Below are positions 39,701 through 48,187 of a DNA stretch of 64,000 bases, in pieces (position 1 is the stretch's first letter; every line of letters begins with the position of its first letter). The stretch is from the NCBI GenBank assembly GCA_964017155.1, contig OZ024858.1:26108187-26172186 (forward strand), read 5' to 3'. Origin of the DNA: Oasisia sp. SBJ-2009. Lineage: Eukaryota; Annelida; Polychaeta; Sabellida; Siboglinidae. A model generated the notes under the pieces. It worked only from the letters and a program-made list of their open reading frames with translations, made no database searches and had not been told where the DNA came from. Position numbers and translations under genes: made by a program.

Positions 39701-42294
39701 CAAATATTTAGTTCCTTTTTTACTAAACTTTATACAGTCAAGACAAGAATACAATGTAGTTTTCTGCATACATACACCCCAATATTGGTCATTGGATGGT
39801 GACCATTACAAACATTAAAAGGTAAGTTCTTGTACAGCGGAGTATTCAGTCCTCAGGCCTGTTCAAAGCCTTTACACTTTGACGACGTTTTTTGTGTGAT
39901 AATGACCAGTTTATCGTGTGAGGGTATAATGTTTGTCAGTTTTTTCCATGAATGCAATTTATGATCATAGTGTCGCATTACTGCATCTGGCATTCATGAA
40001 TGAAATTTCTGACAATCACAAACTTGTGTTTTTTAACCTGCGCCTGAACAAAATGTTTGGTGGTGACACCTAGCGAATAAACCATAACAGTGGACTGATG
40101 ATGTCATTGCACAGAACACCACAATTTATGGTAATTCTGACATTTTACAATTGTTGTTGACTCAAAGCATTCGAGTGCCCGACTTGTGGTAACTGGGACA
40201 ATTTGTAAAAAAAATTCACAAATATGTCAAGTGGAATTACTCAGCCTTGGTCTTTTTGTATTTCTTAAACAAATAAAAACATTCAAAATAATATATTTTG
40301 GCTTTATCTGACAGCACGAAAAACACTTTTAAACAATATCAAACATTACCGTCCATCCTTCAACTGCAAATTTTTACTGCACACCCAAACACATTTCTGT
40401 AATAGTATTCCGATGTTGAAGACAGATTTTACCACTTCCGTTGTCATATACTTTACCCATCAGCTGAGTAGTTTCATCAAACATGGTTGCAACTGCAGTT
40501 TTTTTATTAATTTTTTGCGTAGTAATTTTTTAATTCAAAATGCATGTGAAACAAATGGTAAAAACACCATCAAACAACTCAAAACCCAAGGACCATGTTT
40601 TATCCAGAACTGTCTCCATCAAATTCTATCAAGCCAGAGCTATCGATCACTGCATTGGCAACTGGTTGAAATCGCCTCTCAAGTGGCAGATGAAACGGCC
40701 AAGAACAAACGACAGATCTGCTTTGATCTTCTAATATTACGAATCTCTCCGGGGCCCACCAGTCCACATGCCAAGAAATTAGATAGCAGGTGAGTGAAAT
40801 AAATGAATACCTAGTTTTAAATTGCACATGTTGGCCAGTGTAAACATTTACACAATTGAATGTGTTCATCTTTGCTCGCATGAAAGATCACAGAGCGTCA
40901 GACCGCTCAACCATAAGCAATGCAGTATGGATCACAATCCCTAGAATGGAAGTGCCTCATCAGTTTTTGCAATTTGCGTCAGATCTATTAAAAAGTGGCT
41001 GCTCATAATTGTTTAGATCACCCAAATTGGACTGGAGGCCTAGTAAGTCTCCTTTCAGAGCACTGAACTCACTAAATATAAACATCAGTGGAAAGAACAT
41101 GACAAGGTATACAGACAAAGAGGTCATAGGAGAGACAGATGATGATTAAACATGCTCCATCCAATGACAAATATTAATTGTAGCCGACTTTTTAAGCCTA
41201 GGCTAAGTAAAAACAGCCAATGCAACACTGGGACACCACCATGTAATCGACCATCCACGTTGGGTGAACAAACAGCATAATTAATAATTTCATATCATTT
41301 CTTCGCGAAATGTTCACTGAAGATAAATTACTTACCCTTCTGGCTTTTTAAAACTCATTGATTCACGTGACCGTCGTGTCGCCATTAGTGACTGTGGTGT
41401 CAGTGCAAGCATGGACGTCAGTGACTTCTTGATGTCCTCATGCCTCAACTCCTCGTCCTCGTGAAGTGTCGGCAGAGGCCCAACGACTGGCCGTGCACTG
41501 CTAGATCCACTCGAGTTGTTGCTAGTCTTCGGACTCTCGCCACCATTCTGAATGTACTGCAGGTAGATATCCGACTTGAGGAACAGCGGGTACATGTTCG
41601 TGCGCATGCTATTTTCCACCTCCTGTTGCGCCTGGTCGAACAGAGTCTGATCGACCTGGCACTTTTTGAGTTTCTCCGTGATTGCATGCTTCGTGTCATG
41701 ACTCAGTTTCAACTGGTCTCCTTTGATGTATTTCTTATAAATCAACCGACCCAGGTTCTGAATGCGCTTCGAATCTTCGGCATCAACGATCTTCAGCCCG
41801 TTGCAAGCAAACCAGAAATCGAGCACGTTTGCACACTGCTCCTGTTCGAGAAACTGCTTGAAGATAACAACGCCATCACTGTCATCAAGCAGGTACTTCA
41901 GGTTCTGTGCCCATTTAAAATATGGCGGGGTGCTGTTGGTACTGTTCTCTGTGAACGGGGGCGAGTTGGTGGCACTGCCCTCCGGTTCAAACCCAAGTGG
42001 CGCATCATCATCGCCACAATCCAGCTTGGAATCAGCCCGAACAGAGGTGGCTGTGATAGTCTTGTCGAGATTTGAGCGACGTGGCGTCGCAGCTAGCGAC
42101 ACATCGCTGCGTGCGCTTTTACTTGATGTGTGGCTCCTGCCCGAGAGCTGACTCTTGTGTGAGCCACTGCTACGTGTAGACATTCCCCCGTTTGACTGGA
42201 GCTCATTTTCCTCCCCGGGGACTGGAGGCCGTGGCGCCGTCTCAGTGAAACTCCCTGCTGAGTTGCTAAGAAATCGGTGCACTTCCATGCTCAT
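17955..42294 (-). CDS. Axin: Axin, scaffold of the beta-catenin destruction complex (gene-level entry)
   Basis: Complete coding region: complement(join(17955..18081, 20169..20315, 20684..20845, 21286..21528, 21926..22030, 23768..24567, 28933..29076, 30457..30568, 38594..38734, 41336..42294)). It totals 2940 nt, 979 residues plus TGA; every GT-AG junction keeps phase. Human AXIN1 is 862 residues. Domains: tankyrase-binding RPPVPGEE at 22-29; RGS (APC-binding) about 128-249; GSK3-binding-type helix about 419-431; beta-catenin-binding helix [10 protein letters not shown] within 493-525; His-rich tract about 608-622; C-terminal DIX (polymerisation with itself and Dishevelled) about 897-978 with [11 protein letters not shown]. 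Axin scaffolds APC, GSK3 and CK1 so that cytoplasmic beta-catenin is phosphorylated and degraded. In-frame TGA at 42310-42312 supports the start. Single invertebrate Axin, so not assigned to AXIN1 or AXIN2. Confidence 0.97.
18082..20168 (-). other. Axin last intron
   Basis: No extra exon. A GC-richer patch at 18790-19000 and another at 19560-19750 carry TCF-like TTCAAAGG and CCTTTGAAG words. The rest is AT-rich. Confidence 0.6.
20169..20315 (-). CDS. Axin: Axin coding exon 9 (DIX domain, first part)
   Basis: 147 nt. The acceptor is GTGTCATCGTCAG and the donor TACAG followed by GTGGGT. It encodes [19 protein letters not shown], then [17 protein letters not shown], the hallmark first half of DIX, which forms head-to-tail polymers. 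Confidence 0.97.
20316..20683 (-). other. Axin intron between coding exons 8 and 9
   Basis: Short AT-rich intron with nothing else visible. Confidence 0.7.
20684..20845 (-). CDS. Axin: Axin coding exon 8 (low-complexity linker)
   Basis: 162 nt. The acceptor is TTGTTTGTGCAG and the donor CGTCCGA followed by GTAAGT. It is open only in the phase required by its neighbours. The peptide is disordered: [20 protein letters not shown], then an acidic Ser-rich end. It replaces the less conserved linker before DIX. Called by phase and splice sites, not homology, hence slightly lower certainty. Confidence 0.85.
20846..21285 (-). other. Axin intron between coding exons 7 and 8
   Basis: AT-rich intron with no further exon or repeat. 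Confidence 0.7.
21286..21528 (-). CDS. Axin: Axin coding exon 7
   Basis: 243 nt. The acceptor is TTTTTGTCAG; an AG three bases downstream gives a NAGNAG-like ambiguity, and this choice keeps the frame. The donor is TCGAG followed by GTGGGT. It encodes [20 protein letters not shown] and then [11 protein letters not shown], matching the vertebrate [31 protein letters not shown]. Confidence 0.95.
21529..21925 (-). other. Axin intron between coding exons 6 and 7
   Basis: AT-rich. A stretch near 21640-21660 (TATAGCGCTTATATCC) resembles the GCGCTATATAAG word of the SINE tail on the other strand. It may be a short SINE relic but is too brief to call. Confidence 0.5.
21926..22030 (-). CDS. Axin: Axin coding exon 6
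   Basis: 105 nt. The acceptor is CATGTGTCCCACAG and the donor AAGAG followed by GTGAGT. It encodes [11 protein letters not shown], then a Ser-rich [13 protein letters not shown]. This corresponds to the vertebrate KIMQWIIEGEKEISRHRR block. Confidence 0.93.
22031..23767 (-). other. Axin intron between coding exons 5 and 6
   Basis: No exon seen. A GC-richer segment at 22890-23070 carries GCCTTTGAAG, ACTTTGATG and CTACAAAGG, TCF-like words within about 50 bases. Confidence 0.55.
23768..24567 (-). CDS. Axin: Axin coding exon 5 (beta-catenin-binding region, His tract)
   Basis: 800 nt, the largest internal exon. The acceptor is CTTGTTCCACAG and the donor GTGAAAA followed by GTAAGT. It encodes [20 protein letters not shown], the beta-catenin-binding helix, followed by a [10 protein letters not shown] motif. 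A Pro-rich stretch precedes a His tract ([10 protein letters not shown]), as in vertebrate Axin. The exon is GC-rich inside an AT-rich intron, which opens misleading frames on the plus strand. Confidence 0.96.
24568..28932 (-). other. Axin intron between coding exons 4 and 5
   Basis: AT-rich intron. It holds a TCF-like palindrome at 24888-24907, a CpG-richer patch near 25940-26350 and a small TAGTATCACRACAGTTAA repeat at 26840-26930. No further exon recognised. Confidence 0.55.
24888..24907. promoter_or_regulatory. Palindromic pair of TCF-like motifs
   Basis: GCTTTGATG, AA, CATCAAAGC: a perfect 9-base inverted repeat of the TCF core with a 2-base spacer, in an Axin intron. Functional role unknown. 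Confidence 0.35.
28933..29076 (-). CDS. Axin: Axin coding exon 4 (GSK3-binding region)
   Basis: 144 nt, 48 codons, phase 0 at both ends. The acceptor is GTGTTCCAG and the donor TTGAG followed by GTAGGT. It encodes [19 protein letters not shown], the counterpart of the vertebrate helix EPQKFAEELIHRLEAVQ that binds GSK3, then a charged coiled segment. Confidence 0.94.
29077..30456 (-). other. Axin intron between coding exons 3 and 4
   Basis: AT-rich with no supported feature. A complementary pair, GGCTGTTTTATTGC at 29730 and GGCAATAAAACAACC at 29790, could form a short hairpin. Confidence 0.5.
30457..30568 (-). CDS. Axin: Axin coding exon 3
   Basis: 112 nt. The acceptor is TGTGTTGTAG and the donor CATCCCT followed by GTAAGT. 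It completes Val of SSV-DG across the junction (GT|C). It encodes [19 protein letters not shown], basic, in the position of the vertebrate DGIPPYRIRKQHRRE segment. Confidence 0.93.
30861..30930. promoter_or_regulatory. Candidate TCF/LEF cluster with helper-type site in Axin intron
   Basis: Within 70 bases: GCCTTTGTAG (30861-30870), GCCGCCG (30872-30878), CATCAAAGG (30888-30896) and ACCATCAAAG (30921-30930). CTTTGWW words are the HMG-box target of TCF/LEF. GCCGCC is the reported helper site for C-clamp TCFs, the form found in many invertebrates. Axin-family genes are known Wnt feedback targets in vertebrates (AXIN2). Function here is inferred from motifs only. Confidence 0.4.
31207..31266. repeat. 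TG/CG alternating tract
   Basis: GTGTGCATGTGTGCGTGCGT and similar, about 60 bases of alternating purine-pyrimidine, a candidate Z-forming sequence in an Axin intron. Confidence 0.85.
33650..33703. repeat. (TA)n microsatellite
   Basis: About 27 uninterrupted TA units, with shorter TA runs at 33599-33612 and 33621-33632. Self-complementary. Confidence 0.97.
36019..37229. mobile_element. Non-autonomous element with terminal inverted repeats, rich in GGGTCA/TGACCC
   Basis: The left end begins GGTGTCATATAGAATATTGA. The right end read on the minus strand begins GGTGTCAGATAGAATATTGA. Both continue into TGACCCG/GGGTCA arrays with the 14-base palindrome TGACCCGCGGGTCA. The interior holds three imperfect units of about 170 bases (TTATACAAACTTCACAGA, then GGGTCACATTTCTATGG and CTATTTGGATGTTTACG). 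No coding capacity and no clear target-site duplication. Class unknown; DNA transposon relic or MITE-like is the best guess. Confidence 0.75.
38594..38734 (-). CDS. Axin: Axin coding exon 2
   Basis: 141 nt. The acceptor is TTTGTTGCAG and the donor CAGTGT followed by GTAAGT. It completes the Gly split from exon 1 (GG|T). It encodes [12 protein letters not shown], then [20 protein letters not shown], matching the conserved Axin block SAPVS...SEQQSLSSDA...SLTDSSVDG after the RGS domain. Confidence 0.95.
38735..41335 (-). other. Axin intron between coding exons 1 and 2
   Basis: AT-rich. TTTCAAAGG and AATCAAAGG words occur near 39318 and 39435, and CTTTGATCTT at 40721-40730. No further exon or transposon recognised. 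Confidence 0.5.
41336..42294 (-). CDS. Axin: Axin coding exon 1 (N-terminus, tankyrase motif, RGS)
   Basis: Residues 1-319 plus two bases of the next codon. The start ATG lies in AACATGAGC and follows an in-frame TGA 18 nt upstream. Visible elements: [10 protein letters not shown] (tankyrase-binding), ATPRRSNLD and GFEPEGSA (conserved in vertebrate Axins), then the RGS domain starting [10 protein letters not shown] and ending [19 protein letters not shown]. The donor is GAAGG followed by GTAAG at 41335. The exon probably extends 5' to an acceptor TTTGTTTACAG at about 42360. Confidence 0.97.
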
Positions 42295-42359
42295 GTTGTA
42301 CTTCCATAATCACACTCCTACATCATGTTGTACGGTTGTGTAGCTACAACTGCAGGAAT

Positions 42360-43811
42360 CTGTAAACAAACAAAAACCGACTTATCATATGCCTAACAGA
42401 TACCTGAATACAATTAATTTTGATGGCAATAAAACTTGAAATATTTGCATCACCTTTTTCCAATAGCATTATATTGTGGTCTTTCTCAAAACATCCTCAT
42501 TTTCTTTGGACAGGTTATTACATATATTTCCATTTTAGCCAATGATGTGGCCTAAGCACTCGCATGAAAAATGTCAAAGATACAAGACATATGGAGTCAT
42601 CACAACTGTTACAACATATATACCTAAGAGATGTGTAGCTGTAATACAATAAGCAACAAAGATTTGCAGTTGCGATGCAGACATTTAGAACCAGGTGGTT
42701 TTCACTTTGATGATGATCAAACCACTTATCGGTGTTTGCAGCAGTCGATCCAATATCTCCAGTCTACACCGAAGCGCCACATCAAAGATGTGCGATTCTC
42801 AGTGAATCGTATCCAGGATATGCAATGATGCGCCAAGTGATTCTCTCAGCACATTCATTATTTAGGATCACATCGAGTTATGACTACCCAGTGACTATCC
42901 ACCATGCTAACAGGCTGCAATAAGCTAGCAAAGGAACCTTCACATTTAATTGAAAGCATGCTAATTAAAACCATTTGTTAAAAAATTATCTGAAATACAC
43001 ATGGAATACTATATTTCTCTCAACATCACTGTTTAAATCTGTGTTATTACACAAATTGTAGGTATAATTCCCATGGGAACAGTATAACCCAAATCCCACA
43101 TGCACTGCTGTTTCAAATAAATAATAATGAGTTCTTATTTTTTATAAACTATCCCACTGCTTGCATAGCATAGCAACAAATTCATCCACACAAAGTTCAG
43201 GCTCTGCAGCAGAGGAAGAACCACTGTCACTGACAGCAACACCCAAACTAGCCAAAGCTGGCGGTTACGGGTGTTTCATCACCAGCAGTTTTACGATTGA
43301 TTTGTCGGATTTCACTTCCGAAACGAAAACACTGACTGAAACCGAACGTGGCCTATCGCCATAGGATATTTAACAGCAACATTCTACTGCAATTCACATT
43401 TGAAACAACGAATTTGTTGGAGCGGTCGCCTCTTTACGATGCCAGCGCTAGCGGTTAACCCGGGTGCAGTTTGTTTTTCGTTCGCTGGCGACATTTTCCT
43501 TTGATCGCGAAATCGTGTTTAAACTACACCTGCATGGTGACCTTGGAATGCGTTCTTAACCCCACCAAGCAGTGTTTTTATACGTTACCAACACCAGCAC
43601 TTATAAATGGACAGGCTGCATATCAAAATATTAGTTCGGGTGTGTTTAACGGGCCGCTTGTCGAAACCAGTTTGCGAGTGCCAAATTCACAACGTGCACT
43701 TCGACGACACAATAAAGTCAACAGTTTTCCCGACAAATGGACGCAATTAACGGTCAAAGTTTCCAAACTACATTCTGCAAAGGCATTCCACGTGCTCGCA
43801 CGATACTTACC
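42360..43811 (-). other. Putative Axin 5'UTR intron
   Basis: Interval between the acceptor before the Axin start exon (TTTGTTTACAG, minus strand, near 42360) and a strong candidate donor at 43810. It contains CTTTGATGATGATCAAA near 42705-42722 and CACATCAAAG near 42779. Confidence 0.45.
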
Positions 43812-43930
43812 CGCTATTCGATTGATTAAAAGTAGTCCAAAATCACAGAAATTGTCCGTTCAACACATCAAAGGAACCAAGTCGTAATCTAGCACACTGA
43901 GCCGCCATGATTTTATGTAAATGAGGGGGC
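43812..43930 (-). promoter_or_regulatory. Candidate proximal Axin promoter and first non-coding exon
   Basis: On the minus strand an AAAATCATGGCGGCT word (YY1-type start-site motif, 43902-43916) is followed by ACCTTTGATG-like TCF words. It ends in a strong donor, AGCGG followed by GTAAGT (exon end at 43811). The surroundings (43.2-43.9 kb) are richer in CpG than their flanks. The ATG in the YY1 word would open only a tiny frame (stop after six codons). No transcript evidence is available here. Confidence 0.4.
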
Positions 43931-44219
43931 ACCTATCGGGGTTTCTGGTTGGCTGAGTTTATTTTCAGGTTGTAGTTAACCGCAAACATGCATACTTCTA
44001 CATGACAAGAAAGTGTGCTTTTCTAGGGTGTTCTTTCTACCAATTATTCTGGTTCCTAGAACGGGACAACTCCATTTTCACAGCCAAGTATGTCATACGA
44101 AATAATCTACCGCAATGTAAAGCTGTCCAGCTGAAAACAAATGCCCGGTTTCTGACTGCTCTTGCAGCATGTATAAAATAATCGCCATGCTATGGCAGTG
44201 ACAGTGGAATGGCATGTAT

Positions 44220-44228
44220 AAAAAAAAA
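44220..44228. repeat. Short A run
   Basis: Run of A residues in otherwise plain AT-rich sequence. Nothing else recognised between about 43.9 and 44.6 kb. Confidence 0.6.
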
Positions 44229-44591
44229 ATCCGTTTTGTATTAGTTTGAACTTGGGCAAACTTACGAACTGTTTGAAAACAAAATTAAATATCGGGTGAG
44301 CATTTTCCTGGTGTTATACGTGTACACTGTACAACAACATGGATATAATTTTTTATTTACAACAAAATTATAGCTCCATAGGCATAGTCAGACATAGTAT
44401 GAGCAGAAATTAGCCAAATTCTGCCAAACAAGAACATTTTGAATTAAAAGCCGTAAAAAGGGCAATTTTATAATTTAGGTTTTAAGATATCCATTAGGGA
44501 TTACTTGACTACCAGAACAAACACCTAAAATCAACCATTTGGGAACCTCAATTTCTCACGAAAAACTTACTATAGTCTATATTTTCTTAGG

Positions 44592-44594
<3 letters not shown>

Positions 44595-44649
<55 letters not shown>
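44595..44649. repeat. (AT)n microsatellite
   Basis: About 27 uninterrupted AT units. Confidence 0.97.
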
Positions 44650-44652
<3 letters not shown>

Positions 44653-44970
44653 TTGGATATCTTGGCATCCAGAGATCATTTCTGACTCTCCAAATGCTGA
44701 ACAGAATTTCTAAATGGTAATAATTTTTTTTACCCTGAATAAAACAAGATTTGTTTATTACGAAAATGTGTTAGTTCAGCCATGGAATCCGCATTCCAAA
44801 CACGATATGGTTCCACTGTAAATTTTTCAATGGCCGGTTTGTTACCCAGAGTCAGCAAGGACAGCCATTATTAATAGGCAATCTGCAGAACTGGTTGTCT
44901 TCTCCGCAGAACATCAAAGCTATGCTGTTAAACCAACCGGCGTCCGTCACATTGCTAATTGAATTTATGT

Positions 44971-45215
44971 TGAGCGCAGTGGCCAGAGCATCAGGCTCTC
45001 AATTGAAACAACCCTGGTTTCAAACCTAAGTTCATCGTTGTTCCAATGTTCCTTTAGCAGACAGTGGAATATTCCCCATGCATCAAATGCAGACAGGTGA
45101 ATGCTTCCCAGTGAAGATGATATGGTGTTTGACTCAACAAGTCAGCTAGGGGGCAGAATCCTCTGAAAAGAACTGGATAATCTGCTGTATAAGAAGTTAT
45201 TATTAATATTATATT
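44971..45215 (+). mobile_element. Diverged SINE copy (same family as 5050-5390)
   Basis: Keeps TGAGCGCAGTGG, a damaged B box (GGTTTCAAACC), GAATGCTTCCCAGTGAAGAT, GGTGTTTGACTCAAC and CTGTATAAGAAGTTATTAT. Shorter than the first copy and clearly older. Confidence 0.8.
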
Positions 45216-45435
45216 AAAATCTGGATGTTTTGTTAAAATTTTGTGGAAGAAAACGAAAATGGTTTAACACTGTACTTACTAAGTGTAGTAGTAAACTAGT
45301 ACTTATTAATGTAGTTTGGTGTGGAATATACCTTCAATCTTTAGAACATTTCATCAATTAATAAAGTATTACATATAGGTAACTGACATTTATGTAACAA
45401 TAACAAACAGAAGTTAGCATTCAGTAGAGGTATGT

Positions 45436-45750
45436 TCTTCTTATACAGTACACTATCCAGTTCTTAGACTGCGCAAAGTACTTAACACTACAATCTGGCA
45501 GAGCAGACATGTTCGATCAAACACCATTTCTACTTATCTGGGAAGTATTCATCCATGCTGCAATTAATGGGCAACAACTATTAATACATGTACATAGATA
45601 TCACCACTGTCTTTAGCCAAGTACTTATTCATGCAGCTGAGTGAATTGGAACAATGTAGAGTGAACAAACTTGCCAAAGATTCAACATGGCAGCACAGGA
45701 TTTCACACTGGATTCTCTCATTTGACAGTCCAGTGCTCTATTTGCTGCAT
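45436..45750 (-). mobile_element. Diverged SINE copy in reverse orientation
   Basis: On the minus strand it shows the same order: a damaged tRNA head, TTCACTCTACATTGTTCCAA, TTCACTCAGCTG, GAATACTTCCCAG, GGTGTTTGATCGAACA and the TATAAGAA end. It lies tail to tail with the copy at 44971, about 220 bases apart. Confidence 0.8.
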
Positions 45751-47087
45751 TCCAAGTTCAGCATATTTCATAGACAATATTATTTAGAGACCTTATCATG
45801 ATGTTTGTTGAGAATTATCTCATACAGACGTCTTACCATGTTGGAAGGTTTTCTTCTAAACAGCACACTGAATGAAGATGGTCAGCTTTGACAGAATGCC
45901 ATAGCCTATTAGAGCACTGACTGCTTGCGCTACAAACTGCACAACAGTCACATGTAAGCTCTAAGGAAGCATGCTGTTCGTAGAAGACCAGTGTTATAGA
46001 ATACTGAAATAAAAGCCCGACTTCAAAGTATACAGTATTCAGCAGTTCATGCCTAAACATATCCACGTAGTATCATTAACAGTGTTTGTTCACTGATCAG
46101 TATGGTGACTAAGCAGAGATTACACTCAAAACTGTGTTGCTTATAATTGGAACACACCAAAAATTAATTACAACTAACAACGCACTATATAATCATGTTG
46201 CACAAAACATGCCTTTGTGGTTTTTCTACAGACTTGTCAGTCCTTGTACCAATGGCTTCGTGGATTAATTAACTATTTCTTGATCTGTACCTATCAAAAC
46301 ACAATAGCCCATAATTGTCTTGTGCTCATAATTACAGGGAACCCTTTCTTGTGGCTGAAAAAAATGTCTAAATATACATATTCTCACCATTCATTAATAA
46401 AAACGTTTATGGAAGGCACAATGAGATCACACTGGCAGAAACGTACTGGTCAATTTGGTGACCGTCAATTTAACATTCTCTGACCACTTATGCAATTTTG
46501 CTGGAAGGGATCTAATCACAGGCAATGATTCCACAAATTGATCGCCCACATGTAACATTTCTTCTGCAGTCTTCATGGATAATTTAATTAAAGATCCGCA
46601 GCAAACTATGTACTATAAAGTTCTGCAGTGCATTATGTAAATAGTACAAGGTAATATTTTATTAACAACATAGTTACAATTGTAATTGATAACAGCAGAA
46701 ATCATATCCACAGTCAGTAGAAACATGTTTTTAAAATATGAACAATTGAAGCCATATATGATATAATGCTGATAAAATAACAGTAATCAAAGGCGTCAGA
46801 ACCAAGTACCTGGAAAGATGGCTAGCCCCCACAATATAATAAGGAAATAGCCGTATGTTTTGGTGCAAATCATAGATTAGAGATAACCTGAAGACCTTCA
46901 ACAGCACCTCTCCCCCATCTTCATATGTCAATTCCTTCATTCATATGTATCATTATTATACATGCAAAACATCTTGGATCGGGGGGTTGTCTGAGGAGTC
47001 TGGGTGTCTCACAGATTGTTATGAACCTTCCTTTTTCTTTAGAGCACCACCCTCCCCATGTTTTGCTTCAGATTTCTAACAATCCAT

Positions 47088-47192
47088 CTTCTTCATCTTC
47101 CATATACTGGACTGGGCCCATTCCGGGCGTTAAAAGTCCAATCGAAGCTTGTCCGCTTGGGGGGGGGCGGTATATGCTCTCTTAAAACAGTT
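47088..47192 (+). repeat. Dispersed G-run repeat, copy 2
   Basis: Same family as 8063-8175: CATATACTGGACTGGGCCC, CCGGGCGTTAAAAGT, AATCGAAGCTTGT, a G run and TATATGCTCTCTTAAAA. Confidence 0.8.
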
Positions 47193-47654
47193 AATATTCC
47201 CACTCCAGTCTTCCAATGTTCAATCGTATGCTGCAAGACAGATGTTGTGACTCATGCTAAATAAACAGGACCAATGACTCATGTAAGTCAAGTTAAATCT
47301 TGACTCTCCTAAAAAAAATTAAAGCTGGCTTGTATACATTTAGTTATTTTATTACATTACTTCATGTAATAATTTAACACATCTACAGTTGGTGTGGCAG
47401 GGGTCTCAACCTCTCATTTATTGGGCCATGAACCCGCCACCATTTTGGGGCCCAACCTTCCACTTCCCACTGCCACACCCTTCAGGTACCTTGTGAAACC
47501 ATGTTTACCTGCTATTATAACATTTTAAAACATGTAAACAATGTGAATACAGTCAACACAACCCACACCATCCAATCCATCAGCCAATAAGTTCTGGCGT
47601 AACAAACCCATAAATTTAACATGACCCTTTAACCCATTACATGCCAACCCTTTA

Positions 47655-47899
47655 GGGACACACTTTGTAAGTGTAAGAGTTACTGGTATGAAATGGGTTA
47701 ATCTTAGAGTAATCCGTAATTAGGTTAACTCTCTGTGCCGTGGTGCCTGCAACGTTTACGCGTACGTAATTTGTGTAAAGGCATAGTATACAACAAGCAA
47801 TGTTTACCTGACTGTTAGTGTTAGGTCGGCTGGTCTTGATATTTCCCAACTCGTGCAGTCCCAGAATAAGACGAACATATCCCACAGAAAGTGTGTCCC
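47655..47899. mobile_element. MITE-like element with TA target duplication
   Basis: Ends are GGGACACACTTT and its complement AAAGTGTGTCCC, each flanked by TA, giving a 245-base element without coding capacity. TA duplication is typical of Tc1/mariner and related DNA transposons. Family assignment is not possible by eye. Confidence 0.7.
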
Positions 47900-48187
47900 T
47901 AACTCCCTATAATATCCTGCCGCCTAACCTGCTTACCGTAAACCGTGATAACGTCTGATATGGTGGTGCGACGTTGTAACTAACGCTGACGACACGAATC
48001 CATTCATGCAGGCGTTCAATGGACCCCTACAATCCCGTCCGGTGTAGTATTACCGAGCCACAGACAGCAATAGTTTCCGGCCCTATGTAGATCAATCTGC
48101 CGATCACATCAGACGATCTACACTGCACAACTTTGACAAAACTTGAAAGACGCTGTGCCGTTAAGTTCGTTTTAAAATCTGTCTTAC

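Noticed and set aside
41440..42075. 211-codon plus-strand frame over the RGS exon
   Set aside because: Antisense shadow of the Axin RGS coding exon.
43471..43887. 138-codon plus-strand frame near the putative Axin promoter
   Set aside because: No family resemblance; composition fits a CpG-richer non-coding region and the opposite strand better fits a first exon with donor.
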